DNA of 64,000 bases, from NCBI GenBank assembly GCA_036488875.1, contig DASXGW010000013.1, forward strand, positions 41,281 through 105,280, in the 5' to 3' direction. This document shows, piece after piece, positions 43,422 through 50,816 of this stretch. The stretch is from Candidatus Baltobacteraceae bacterium. GTDB lineage: Bacteria > Vulcanimicrobiota > Vulcanimicrobiia > Vulcanimicrobiales > Vulcanimicrobiaceae. The position numbers and the translations under genes were made by a program. The notes under the pieces are model-generated. The model ran no database searches, was not told the origin of the DNA, and was given only the letters and a program-made list of their open reading frames with translations. Within the stretch, counting starts at the first letter, position 1. Each line of letters opens with the position of its first letter.

Positions 43422-44825
43422 ATGCTCGATGAATCGGTGTTGTCGCGGATTCTCGGCCGAGCGCTCAGCCGCGGCGGCGAGCTGGCCGACGTCTTTTGCG
43501 AGCGCCGGAGTTCGCTCGCGTACCGTCTTCAGGACGGTCACATTCACGACGGTTCGATCGGCGTCGCGCTCGGCGTCGGCGTGCGAGTCGTCACCGGCGA
43601 GTCGGCCGGTTATGCGTATTCCGACGATTTGAGCCTCGAGGCGCTCCTCGAAGCGGCCGACGCGGCATCGCTGATCGCACGCACGTCGGCCGGCGGCGGC
43701 GTACGCGCGACCTTGCCTGCCAACGCGTCTACGCCGCACGCGGCGTTCTATGACGGCGCGGGCGCAAACCACGTCGCTCAGGCGCAGTACGTCGCGTTGC
43801 TCGAGCGCGCCGACACGGCGGCAAGAACGTTCGATACCCGCGTGGTTGCCGTCAACGCGCACCTCACCAACGAGCTTCAAGAGGTTTGGATCGCGACTAG
43901 CGACGGACGCTTCGTGCACGATCGACGCCCGATGATCACCTTGGGCGTCCAGGTCGTCGCAAGCGATGGGAAGGAACGGGGCTCGGGTTACGCCGGAGAC
44001 GGCGGCCGCACGTCGATTGCATTTTTCGACGCGCATTCGCCGGAGGAACTCGCGTCCGACGCAGCGCGCATTGCGGCGGTCAACGTCGAGGCACGTCCGG
44101 CGCCGGCGGGCGAAATGGAAATGATCGTCGGCGCCGGCGGCGGCGGCGTGCTGCTGCACGAGGCGGTCGGACACGGCCTCGAAAGCGACTTTAACCGGCG
44201 CGGTACGTCGCTCTACAGCGGCCGGGTCGGCGAACGCGTCGCGAGCGAACTCGTAACGATTTACGACGACGGAAACTTAGCCGAAGAACGCGGCAGCCTC
44301 AACGTCGACGACGAAGGTGTTCCCGGCCAGCACAAGATTCTCGTGGAGAACGGTATCCTGCGCGGTTACATGCAGGACGTACTCAACGCGCGCTTGATGG
44401 GCACGGCGTCGACCGGCAGCGGGCGCCGTCAATCGTTCCGGTTCGCGCCGCAGCCGCGCATGTGCAACACCTATATGCCCGCGGGACAGTCCGCCGTCGA
44501 CGACATCGTCAGGTCGACCAAACGCGGCATCTACGCAAAGTCGTTTTCGGGTGGCCAGGTAGAGATCAGCAAGGGTGACTTCGTCTTTATGGTCGGCGAA
44601 GGCTACCTGGTTGAAAACGGTAAGATTACGGCGCCGCTGAAGAACGCGACGATCGTCGGCAACGGTCCCGACGCGATGACCAAAGTAGTGGCGGTCGGAA
44701 ACGACAGCCGCCTCGCGCGCCGCCATTACACGTGCGGAAAGGGCGGCCAGTACGTTCCGGTCGGCGTGGGTATGCCCACGGTGAAGATCTCCTCGATTAC
44801 CGTCGGCGGCACCTCGCATGGATGA
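43422..44825 (+). CDS. tldD: Metalloprotease TldD
   Basis: 467 residues. Catalytic half of the TldD/TldE (PmbA) heterodimer, which degrades or trims unfolded or natural-product precursor peptides. The zinc motif HExxxH is H246-E247-x3-H251 in LLHEAVGHGLESDF; the downstream GSGRRQSFRFAPQPRMCNTYM segment carries the expected third-ligand cysteine region. ATG 43422 fits the family. It overlaps pmbA by 8 nt, so the subunits are made together. Confidence 0.93.
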   Translation: MLDESVLSRILGRALSRGGELADVFCERRSSLAYRLQDGHIHDGSIGVALGVGVRVVTGESAGYAYSDDLSLEALLEAADAASLIARTSAGGGVRATLPANASTPHAAFYDGAGANHVAQAQYVALLERADTAARTFDTRVVAVNAHLTNELQEVWIATSDGRFVHDRRPMITLGVQVVASDGKERGSGYAGDGGRTSIAFFDAHSPEELASDAARIAAVNVEARPAPAGEMEMIVGAGGGGVLLHEAVGHGLESDFNRRGTSLYSGRVGERVASELVTIYDDGNLAEERGSLNVDDEGVPGQHKILVENGILRGYMQDVLNARLMGTASTGSGRRQSFRFAPQPRMCNTYMPAGQSAVDDIVRSTKRGIYAKSFSGGQVEISKGDFVFMVGEGYLVENGKITAPLKNATIVGNGPDAMTKVVAVGNDSRLARRHYTCGKGGQYVPVGVGMPTVKISSITVGGTSHG

Positions 44826-46149
44826 AACGCGGGCGGTCGAGCTGGCGCAGCGCGCGGTCGAGTTCGGGCGTGCGGCCGGGGCCGACGAAGTCGAGGCAAC
44901 CGTATCGGTTTCGCGGCGATTCCACGTCGAAGCGCGCGATGCAACCGTTTCCAAACTCGAACAGTCGACCGGAAAAACGCTGGGCGTGCGGATCTTTACC
45001 GGCGGCAGAAAAGCGTTGCTGGCAACCTCCGATCTTTCCGACGACGGTATGCGCGCGGCGCTCGCGCGCGCCGTCGAGCAGGCGCGCTTCGTGGCAGTCG
45101 ATCGCTACGCGGGACTTCCGGAGCGCTTTGCCGGCGATGCGCCGGAGCTCGAGCTGTACGACCCCTCGATTTCTCAGCGGAAAGGCGACGGGCGCGTCGC
45201 CGAAGCGCTCGAGTTGGAACGGCTCATCCGTCGCAGCGATGCGCGCATCGTCAACTCGAGCGGTTCGCACTATAACGACGTCGTTTCAGTCACCGCGATT
45301 GCGAACTCGGCCGGCTTTGCCGCCGCCTACACGTCGACGCGCGCCGCGCGAGCCACCGGACCCGTCGCGCACGACGGCGACGTGAAACGCACGGCGCATT
45401 ACGGCACGGCCGCACGTCACGTTGCGGAACTTGAATCGCTCGACGCCGTCGCGCGCATGGCGGCCGAGCGCGTAACGGCGCTCTTTGGTGCGAGAAAACC
45501 GCCGACGGGCGCCTACGCCGTCATCTTTGAGCGCGAAGTTGCCGCGAGCGTGCTCGACGACGTGTTCGCAGCGGCTTCGGCGGCCAACGTCGCCGTCGGA
45601 AATTCGTGGCTCGTCGGTCGCGTCGGCGATATGGTCGGCAGCGAGCACGTCACGATCGTCGACGATGGCCGCATGACCGGAAAGCTTGGAACGTCGCCGT
45701 TTGACGGCGAGGGAGTTGCGACCCAGCGAACGCCGGTCTTCGAGCGGGGCACGCTGCAAACGTTTCTGTACGACACGTATTACGCGCGCAAACTCGGTGC
45801 CGTCAGTACCGGGAACTCGACCGGTAACGGAGTCGGCACCGGTAACTTTTACCTGGAAGCGGGAACCGAGACCCTCGCGCAGTTGATAGCCGGGACCAAA
45901 CGCGGGGTGCTCGTGCTCGATACCATCGGCTTTGCCACTGAGCACGCATCGGGCACCTACAGCCGCGGTGCCCGCGGCCTCTTCATCGAGAACGGGGAAG
46001 TGGCATATCCGGTCGACGAGTTCACGATCGCCGGAACGTACGGCCAAATTCTCGCCGGTATCGATGCGGTGGGCGCCGATCTGCGCTTCGACTCCTCGGT
46101 GGCCTCGCCGTCCTTCCGCGTAGCGGAAATGACGATCAGCGGGAACTAG
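44818..46149 (+). CDS. pmbA: TldE/PmbA metalloprotease partner
   Basis: 443 residues, structurally similar to TldD but without the zinc motif, as expected for the non-catalytic partner. Motifs seen: ADEVEATVSVSRRFHVEARDATVSKLEQST at the N-terminus and GNSTGNGVGTGNFYLEAGTETLAQLI near the C-terminus. No lasso, microcin or other precursor-peptide gene is visible beside the pair, so a general protein quality role or a distant precursor is likely. Confidence 0.92.
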   Translation: MDETRAVELAQRAVEFGRAAGADEVEATVSVSRRFHVEARDATVSKLEQSTGKTLGVRIFTGGRKALLATSDLSDDGMRAALARAVEQARFVAVDRYAGLPERFAGDAPELELYDPSISQRKGDGRVAEALELERLIRRSDARIVNSSGSHYNDVVSVTAIANSAGFAAAYTSTRAARATGPVAHDGDVKRTAHYGTAARHVAELESLDAVARMAAERVTALFGARKPPTGAYAVIFEREVAASVLDDVFAAASAANVAVGNSWLVGRVGDMVGSEHVTIVDDGRMTGKLGTSPFDGEGVATQRTPVFERGTLQTFLYDTYYARKLGAVSTGNSTGNGVGTGNFYLEAGTETLAQLIAGTKRGVLVLDTIGFATEHASGTYSRGARGLFIENGEVAYPVDEFTIAGTYGQILAGIDAVGADLRFDSSVASPSFRVAEMTISGN

Positions 46150-46173
46150 GCGGACGCTGGTAAAGAATCGAGC

Positions 46174-46866
46174 ATGGCGCTAGCTCGGATTCTGGTTATC
46201 GAGGACGACGAGGACGTCGCGCGCCTCGAGCAGACGGTGCTCGAGCGTGCAGGGTACGAGCTCAGGGTCACCGGCACCGGCGCCGAAGGCCTCGAACTCG
46301 CCGAATCCTACAAACCCGACGTCATCGTTTTGGACGTCGGACTTCCGGATATTTCGGGACTCGACGTATGCACGTCGCTTTCAAACTCGAACAACGCCTT
46401 CATCTTGATGGTGAGCGGTCATTCGCGCGAGCAGGACATTCTGTTGGGATTGGGCCTGGGTGCCGACGACTACATCACCAAACCGTTCTCCGGCAACGAG
46501 CTCGTCGCGCGCGTCGCGTCATTCTTACGCCGCCGGGAGAAGAGCGTGACGAAGCCGACGCCCGGCAACATGCTGAACTTGGGCACCGCGCAGCTCGATC
46601 GCGATTTTCATACGCTCTCGAACGACGGCACCGGCATCACCTTGACCGCGCTCGAGTTTCGGCTGCTGTGGTTCCTCGGCGAAGCCGAGGGACGATTGCT
46701 GACGCGCGCGCAAATTCTCGAACACGTGTGGAACGACACGTCCGGCGTGCCGACGCGCGTCGTCGACGTCCACGTTGCCGCACTGCGGAAAAAACTGGCA
46801 GAGGTCGACGCGCCGCTCGAAATCGCAAGCGTGCGTGGAATCGGTTATCGCCTCGATAAGAAGTGA
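46174..46866 (+). CDS. OmpR/PhoB family response regulator
   Basis: 230 residues. Receiver with D11/D12, phosphoacceptor D54 (IVLDVGLPDISGLD), S81 (MVSGH) and K103 (TKPF), joined to a winged-helix C-terminal domain (LTALEFRLLWFLGEAEGRLLTRAQILEHVWND, TRVVDVHVAALRKKL, IASVRGIGYRL). A DNA-binding transcription regulator; no sensor kinase is adjacent, so its signal is unknown. The following MocR gene begins within or just after its 3' end. Confidence 0.93.
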   Translation: MALARILVIEDDEDVARLEQTVLERAGYELRVTGTGAEGLELAESYKPDVIVLDVGLPDISGLDVCTSLSNSNNAFILMVSGHSREQDILLGLGLGADDYITKPFSGNELVARVASFLRRREKSVTKPTPGNMLNLGTAQLDRDFHTLSNDGTGITLTALEFRLLWFLGEAEGRLLTRAQILEHVWNDTSGVPTRVVDVHVAALRKKLAEVDAPLEIASVRGIGYRLDKK

Positions 46867-46888
46867 GGTCTCCGGCGTCATAGAGTCG

Positions 46889-48328
46889 TTGCGGCTCGAA
46901 CCCAACGACCCGCGGCCGCTGTACGTCCAACTCGCCGATCAGCTCGTCGAAGCGATCGAGAGCGAGCAAGTAAAACCGGGCGAACGCCTACCCGCAATGC
47001 GCGAGCTCGCTAGCTCGCTGGGATGCGCGCTCGTGACCGTATCTCAGGCTTACGAACTCCTCGCCGCCCGCGGACGCGTCGTATCGCGCGTGGGCAAAGG
47101 AACGTTCGTCGCTCCACCGCCCGATCTGCAAAGGCCGTTTGCACGGCGGTGGGAGCCCGACGCAGGACGTTTCGCGCGCGCCGCGCGGTTGGAAGGCGTA
47201 ACGGAGCAGCTCACGCGCGCGACGACGCCCGGCGTTATCAATTTCGCGACGGGGCATCCCGCACCGGAAACGTTTCCGCTGCACGATTTCGGCCGCGCGT
47301 TCCATCGCACGCTGCTCGACGATCCGCCCGAGCTGATGCAATATCGCTCGTCGACGGGGGACCGCGATTTGTGCGAAACGCTCGCCGGCTTCTTGCGGCG
47401 GCGCGGCTGCGGCGCCGACGCGAGCGACGTGATCGTGTGCTCCGGCGCGCAGCAGGCCGCCGACATCGTTGCAACCGTGCTGCTCGACGAACGAGCGGTC
47501 GTCGCAAGCGAAAGCCCGACCTATTCAGGAACGCTGGGCGTCTTCGACGCGCGCGGGGTGACCTACGTCGAGGTGCGCAGCGACGACGACGGCGTGCGCA
47601 CCGACGACGTCGAGCGCGTGTTCGCGGAATACCGCCCGCGGCTGTTTTACGTCAATCCGATCGCGCAGAATCCTACCGGCGCCGTGCTGCCGGCACGTCG
47701 CGCGAAGCAAATCGTGGCGCTGGCTCGCCGCTATGACGTCGTGGTTCTCGAGGATCAGACCGGCTGGGAGCAGACGTACGATGCGGCTGCGCCGGCACCG
47801 CTCGCGTCGCACGATACCGACGGCCGCGTCATCATGATGGAGAGTCTATCGAAGTCGATCTTTCCGGCGCTGCGCATCGGCTATCTCTATGCCAAGGGCA
47901 GTATCGCCGAAGCGCTCGAGGTGGCCAAGGCGCGCGCCGACGTCTTCACGTCGACGCTCACGCAGCGTGCGCTCTGGCGTTTTATGGACGGCCCCGCGTA
48001 CGCGCGGCATTTGCGCTCCTCTCGCGCGCTCTATCGCGAACGCCGGGACGCCTTCCTCGAAGCGTTGGGTCAGGCGATTCCGTGGGCGCACGTGCGATCG
48101 CCGGCCGCCGGCGTCAACGTGTGGGTGCCGTTGCCCGCGCGGCTGTCGACGCAATCCGCATTCGATGCGTGCGCGCGCGAGGGCGTGCTCGTGATGCCCG
48201 CCGAGCCGTTCTATCCCACGCGCACCGGGCCGCCGGCGATCCGTTTGTCGTTCGGGCACTTGCGGGTAGAAGAAGCACGCGAGGGCGTCGCCCGTCTCGG
48301 CCGCGCGCTATCGCGTTTGTCACCCTGA
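46889..48328 (+). CDS. MocR-type GntR regulator / PLP-dependent aminotransferase-like protein
   Basis: 479 residues from TTG 46889; GTG 46835 in frame would add 18 residues and overlap the regulator. N-terminal GntR winged helix (PLYVQLADQLVEAIESEQVKPGERLPAMRELASSLGCALVTVSQAYELL, GRVVSRVGKGTFV) and a fold-type I aminotransferase domain with NPIAQNPTG, DVVVLEDQTGW and the PLP lysine in MESLSKSIFPALRIGY. MocR proteins act as PLP-sensing transcription regulators; some are true aminotransferases. The target is unknown. Confidence 0.88.
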   Translation: MRLEPNDPRPLYVQLADQLVEAIESEQVKPGERLPAMRELASSLGCALVTVSQAYELLAARGRVVSRVGKGTFVAPPPDLQRPFARRWEPDAGRFARAARLEGVTEQLTRATTPGVINFATGHPAPETFPLHDFGRAFHRTLLDDPPELMQYRSSTGDRDLCETLAGFLRRRGCGADASDVIVCSGAQQAADIVATVLLDERAVVASESPTYSGTLGVFDARGVTYVEVRSDDDGVRTDDVERVFAEYRPRLFYVNPIAQNPTGAVLPARRAKQIVALARRYDVVVLEDQTGWEQTYDAAAPAPLASHDTDGRVIMMESLSKSIFPALRIGYLYAKGSIAEALEVAKARADVFTSTLTQRALWRFMDGPAYARHLRSSRALYRERRDAFLEALGQAIPWAHVRSPAAGVNVWVPLPARLSTQSAFDACAREGVLVMPAEPFYPTRTGPPAIRLSFGHLRVEEAREGVARLGRALSRLSP

Positions 48329-48340
48329 GCTTGCCGGAGG
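48319..48340. repeat. Partial dispersed repeat, CACCCTGAGCTTGCCGG-type
   Basis: The MocR stop codon and the ribosome site of the next gene (GGAGG just before ATG 48344) lie within a stretch resembling one end of the widespread bacterial intergenic repeat of the form GTCAyCCTGAGC...GAAGG. A second, fuller copy with the start GTCATCCTGAGC is at 48910. Confidence 0.4.
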
Positions 48341-48343
48341 CAT

Positions 48344-48652
48344 ATGTATCAGTTAGTCATCCAGTTTCCGCTGGCGCAGCCGATGCCGTATCCGGACGAG
48401 TTCGAAGCGCTGACTGCCCTGGAATCGCAGTTCATGGAGCTCGAAGGCGACGGTTTCGACGTCGACGGTCACGACATGGGATCGGGCGAGTTCAATATTT
48501 TCATTCTGACGACGAATCCTCGCGCGGCCTTCGGCACCGTCGAACCGTTTTTGCCGCACGACCGGGTGTGGCGCGTAGGTTTTCGCAGTACGGATTCGGA
48601 TACTTACACGCCGCTGGCACCTCCCGGCCTCGGCAGCTTCGAGGTTAAGTAA
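48344..48652 (+). CDS. Small conserved-looking protein, unknown function
   Basis: 102 residues with no signal or membrane span; MYQLVIQFPLAQPMPYPDEFEALTALESQFMEL, then GHDMGSGEFNIFILTTNPRAAF, which reads as an alternating strand-helix ferredoxin-like pattern. GGAGG lies directly before the ATG. The next gene starts on the last base of its stop (TAATG), so the two are probably coupled. No family recognised. Confidence 0.66.
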   Translation: MYQLVIQFPLAQPMPYPDEFEALTALESQFMELEGDGFDVDGHDMGSGEFNIFILTTNPRAAFGTVEPFLPHDRVWRVGFRSTDSDTYTPLAPPGLGSFEVK

Positions 48653-48900
48653 TGGACGAACGCATGCGCAGCACCGTATTGAGCGGTGCCAACAACATTC
48701 TCTCGCATCTGAGGACGGTCGACGCGTCGATCACCGCGACGCTCGGAATCATTCAAAAGCTCGACCGGGACGAACCGAAGCTCGCCGAGACGCTGCGCGC
48801 CCGTGGACTGGTTCAGGAGATGAGCGGGGTCGCGCACGCCATCGCCGATCTCGAAATCGCCACCGGCGATTTCTTCAAGAGTCTCGACGCCCTGACGTAA
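48652..48900 (+). CDS. Small helical protein, unknown function
   Basis: 82 residues, all-helical and acidic-basic balanced: VLSGANNILSHLRTVDASITATLGIIQKL followed by AETLRARGLVQEMSGVAHAIADLEIATGDFF. It may form a helical hairpin or bundle. Coupled to the previous gene. No family recognised. Confidence 0.62.
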   Translation: MDERMRSTVLSGANNILSHLRTVDASITATLGIIQKLDRDEPKLAETLRARGLVQEMSGVAHAIADLEIATGDFFKSLDALT

Positions 48901-48908
48901 CGCCGCAC

Positions 48909-48953
48909 TGTCATCCTGAGCGTAGCGCCCAAAGGGCGCGAAGTCGAAGGGCA
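48909..48953. repeat. Intergenic repeat element with a perfect hairpin
   Basis: Begins TGTCATCCTGAGCG and ends CGAAGTCGAAGGGCAG-like, the pattern of a dispersed short repeat found between genes in many bacterial phyla. The centre is a perfect hairpin, GCGCCC-AAA-GGGCGC (48925-48939). There is no following T-run, so it is not a standard terminator, though it separates two convergent genes and could act as one. Confidence 0.6.
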
Positions 48954-48967
48954 GGCGTATCGAAGCT

Positions 48968-49201
48968 CTAGCTTTTATCTGGTTCCTGAAACGCAACGAT
49001 AGCAACCATCAAGCCGACGCAAACCGCGCCGGAAATCCAATATGGCCAAGGGTTACTTAGATTGTACCGGCCCGAAATTAGCAAGCCGAGACTGACGAAG
49101 GCCAGCAGCAGCATTATCGGCGCAGTCTGTGCACGCCGCTTTTCGAGGCGCAAGTACGCGCTGATCCGTGTCCAAAACGTTTCGTTGGGACCTTGGTTCA
49201 T
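48968..49201 (-). CDS. Small membrane protein, unknown function
   Basis: 77 residues: a basic amphipathic N-terminus (WTRISAYLRLEKRRAQ) then two membrane spans (APIMLLLAFVSLGLLISG and PYWISGAVCVGLMVAIVAF). The ATG overlaps the ICMT-like gene stop by 4 nt, making it the third gene of the type III polyketide synthase operon. Its role is unknown; it could assist a membrane-located alkyl-pyrone product, which is speculation. Confidence 0.65.
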   Translation of the reverse strand: MNQGPNETFWTRISAYLRLEKRRAQTAPIMLLLAFVSLGLLISGRYNLSNPWPYWISGAVCVGLMVAIVAFQEPDKS

Positions 49202-49701
49202 GAGGCGGACCGGCGCGTCGCGAGCGCTCGCTCTTCCAGGCGAATACGGTACGATAAAAGCGCTGCGTTGAGGATCGAGAAGATAATCGCGAGTTCGACG
49301 GCTCCAAACGCGAGCGGCAGAATGGCGATTTCGGAGCAGACGACGATGTAGTTAGGGTGGCGGAAGAAGCGATAAGGCCCGCGACGGACGACGGGCGCGC
49401 CAGGCACGGTAATGATGCGCGTCGTCCAATACGGACCCAGCGACGCGATCGTCCAGACGCGCAGCGGCTGCAACAAGACGTAGAGGCCGATCAGCCACCA
49501 GTTGGGTTGGGTGTACGGCGGAATGACGACGGCCATCGTAACGAGCCACGCCGCGTGCAGCAGCACGATGAGCGGATAGTGTGACGCGCCGATTTCGACG
49601 GCGCCATCTGCTAACAGACGTTCGGTGTTGCGTTGAGCGTATACGAGCTCGCCGACGCGCTGTAGCGCAACGAGCGCCAAAATCAGCCAAAGCCAACTCA
49701 T
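49198..49701 (-). CDS. Isoprenylcysteine carboxyl methyltransferase (ICMT)-family membrane methyltransferase
   Basis: 167 residues, about four membrane spans. The C-terminal signature GPYRFFRHPNYIVVCSEIAILPLAFGA (RHPxY...E) is the SAM-binding segment of the ICMT/phospholipid-methyltransferase group. Starting at ATG 49701, which overlaps the polyketide synthase stop (ATGA). In Bacillus, BpsB of this family O-methylates alkylpyrones made by the type III polyketide synthase BpsA; gene order here is the same, so the same role is inferred. Confidence 0.85.
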   Translation of the reverse strand: MSWLWLILALVALQRVGELVYAQRNTERLLADGAVEIGASHYPLIVLLHAAWLVTMAVVIPPYTQPNWWLIGLYVLLQPLRVWTIASLGPYWTTRIITVPGAPVVRRGPYRFFRHPNYIVVCSEIAILPLAFGAVELAIIFSILNAALLSYRIRLEERALATRRSAS

Positions 49702-50750
49702 TTTTCCAGTAGGGTGAAACCGGCGGTGAATCCGGGACCCAGAGCGCTCACGAGCGCGCGGTTCCAATGCGATGCGCCGTTGTTGAGCGCGCGTTCCAGC
49801 ACGAACATCACGGTCGCCGCCGACATGTTGCCGTAGTCCCGCAGCACGTCGCGCGATTCGGTGAGCGTACCCGGGGAAAGCTCGTACGCGGATTCCAGTG
49901 CGTCGAGCACTTTGGCGCCCCCGGGATGACAGATGAACCGGTCGACGTCGCGCAAGGTCAAACCGCGATCGGCGAGAAAGGCGACCGCGACCTCGCGCAG
50001 CTCGTTCGTCACTAGGTCGGGAATGTCGCGCGAGAAGATGGCTTTGAAGCCTTCGGGCGTGACGTCCCAGCCCATCACGTCGAGACTTTCCGGCCACGTG
50101 TATTCGCCTTCACCGACTACTGCCGGGCCGTTCGATTCGGAACTCAGCAGCGTTGCAGCGGCGCCGTCGCCGAACAACGCGGTTGCAACGATGTTGCTCT
50201 TGGTGAAATCGTCGCGACGAAAGCAGAGCGCGCACAACTCGACGACCAGAAGTAAGACGAGCGAACCCGGGTGGCTGCGAGCCATCGTCGCGGCGCGCGC
50301 CAGACCGATCGTGCCCCCGCCGCAGCCCAATCCAAAGATCGGCAACCGCGAGATGGTCCGCCGCAGGCCCATGCGTTCCATCAGCAGCGCGTCTAAGCTG
50401 GGCGTCGCGATGCCGGTCGTCGACACGGCAACGATCGCGTCGATCTCTTCGGCAGCGCGGTTTGCCTGCTGCAGCGCCGACTGCGTCGCTTGCGTTAGCA
50501 AGTCGATCGCCGATTCGAGATAGATGCGATTGCGCTCGGGCCAATCGTGCAGCGACTCGTACCATTCGATCGGTACGCACGAATAGCGGCGTTCGATGCC
50601 GGTGTTGGCGAACAGGGGAATCAGCCGCGCGTATTCCTGAGATTTCGGACCCAACACGAGTTCGACGCGTCGCGTGACGTCGTTTTGGTCCAGCGAGTAC
50701 GGCGGTACCGCCGTCGCGATCGCTTCAATGCGCGCCGGATTGTTTAGCAT
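49698..50750 (-). CDS. Type III polyketide synthase (chalcone synthase-like)
   Basis: 350 residues. Catalytic triad C143 (FGLGCGGGTIGLARA), H275 (RFICHPGG) and N308 (RDYGNMSAATV) are all present, and the C-terminal LVSALGPGFTAGFTLL is typical. The enzyme extends a fatty acyl or other CoA starter with malonyl-CoA and cyclises it, usually to alkylpyrones or alkylresorcinols. Starter specificity cannot be read. First gene of a three-gene operon; divergent from the beta-propeller gene with 66 bp between. Confidence 0.94.
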   Translation of the reverse strand: MLNNPARIEAIATAVPPYSLDQNDVTRRVELVLGPKSQEYARLIPLFANTGIERRYSCVPIEWYESLHDWPERNRIYLESAIDLLTQATQSALQQANRAAEEIDAIVAVSTTGIATPSLDALLMERMGLRRTISRLPIFGLGCGGGTIGLARAATMARSHPGSLVLLLVVELCALCFRRDDFTKSNIVATALFGDGAAATLLSSESNGPAVVGEGEYTWPESLDVMGWDVTPEGFKAIFSRDIPDLVTNELREVAVAFLADRGLTLRDVDRFICHPGGAKVLDALESAYELSPGTLTESRDVLRDYGNMSAATVMFVLERALNNGASHWNRALVSALGPGFTAGFTLLEK

Positions 50751-50816
50751 ACGAGCGTACCTTTACGATTTCTCAGCAGGGTACCCGCGGCTCGCATTCG
50801 TATTGCCTTACCTCCC

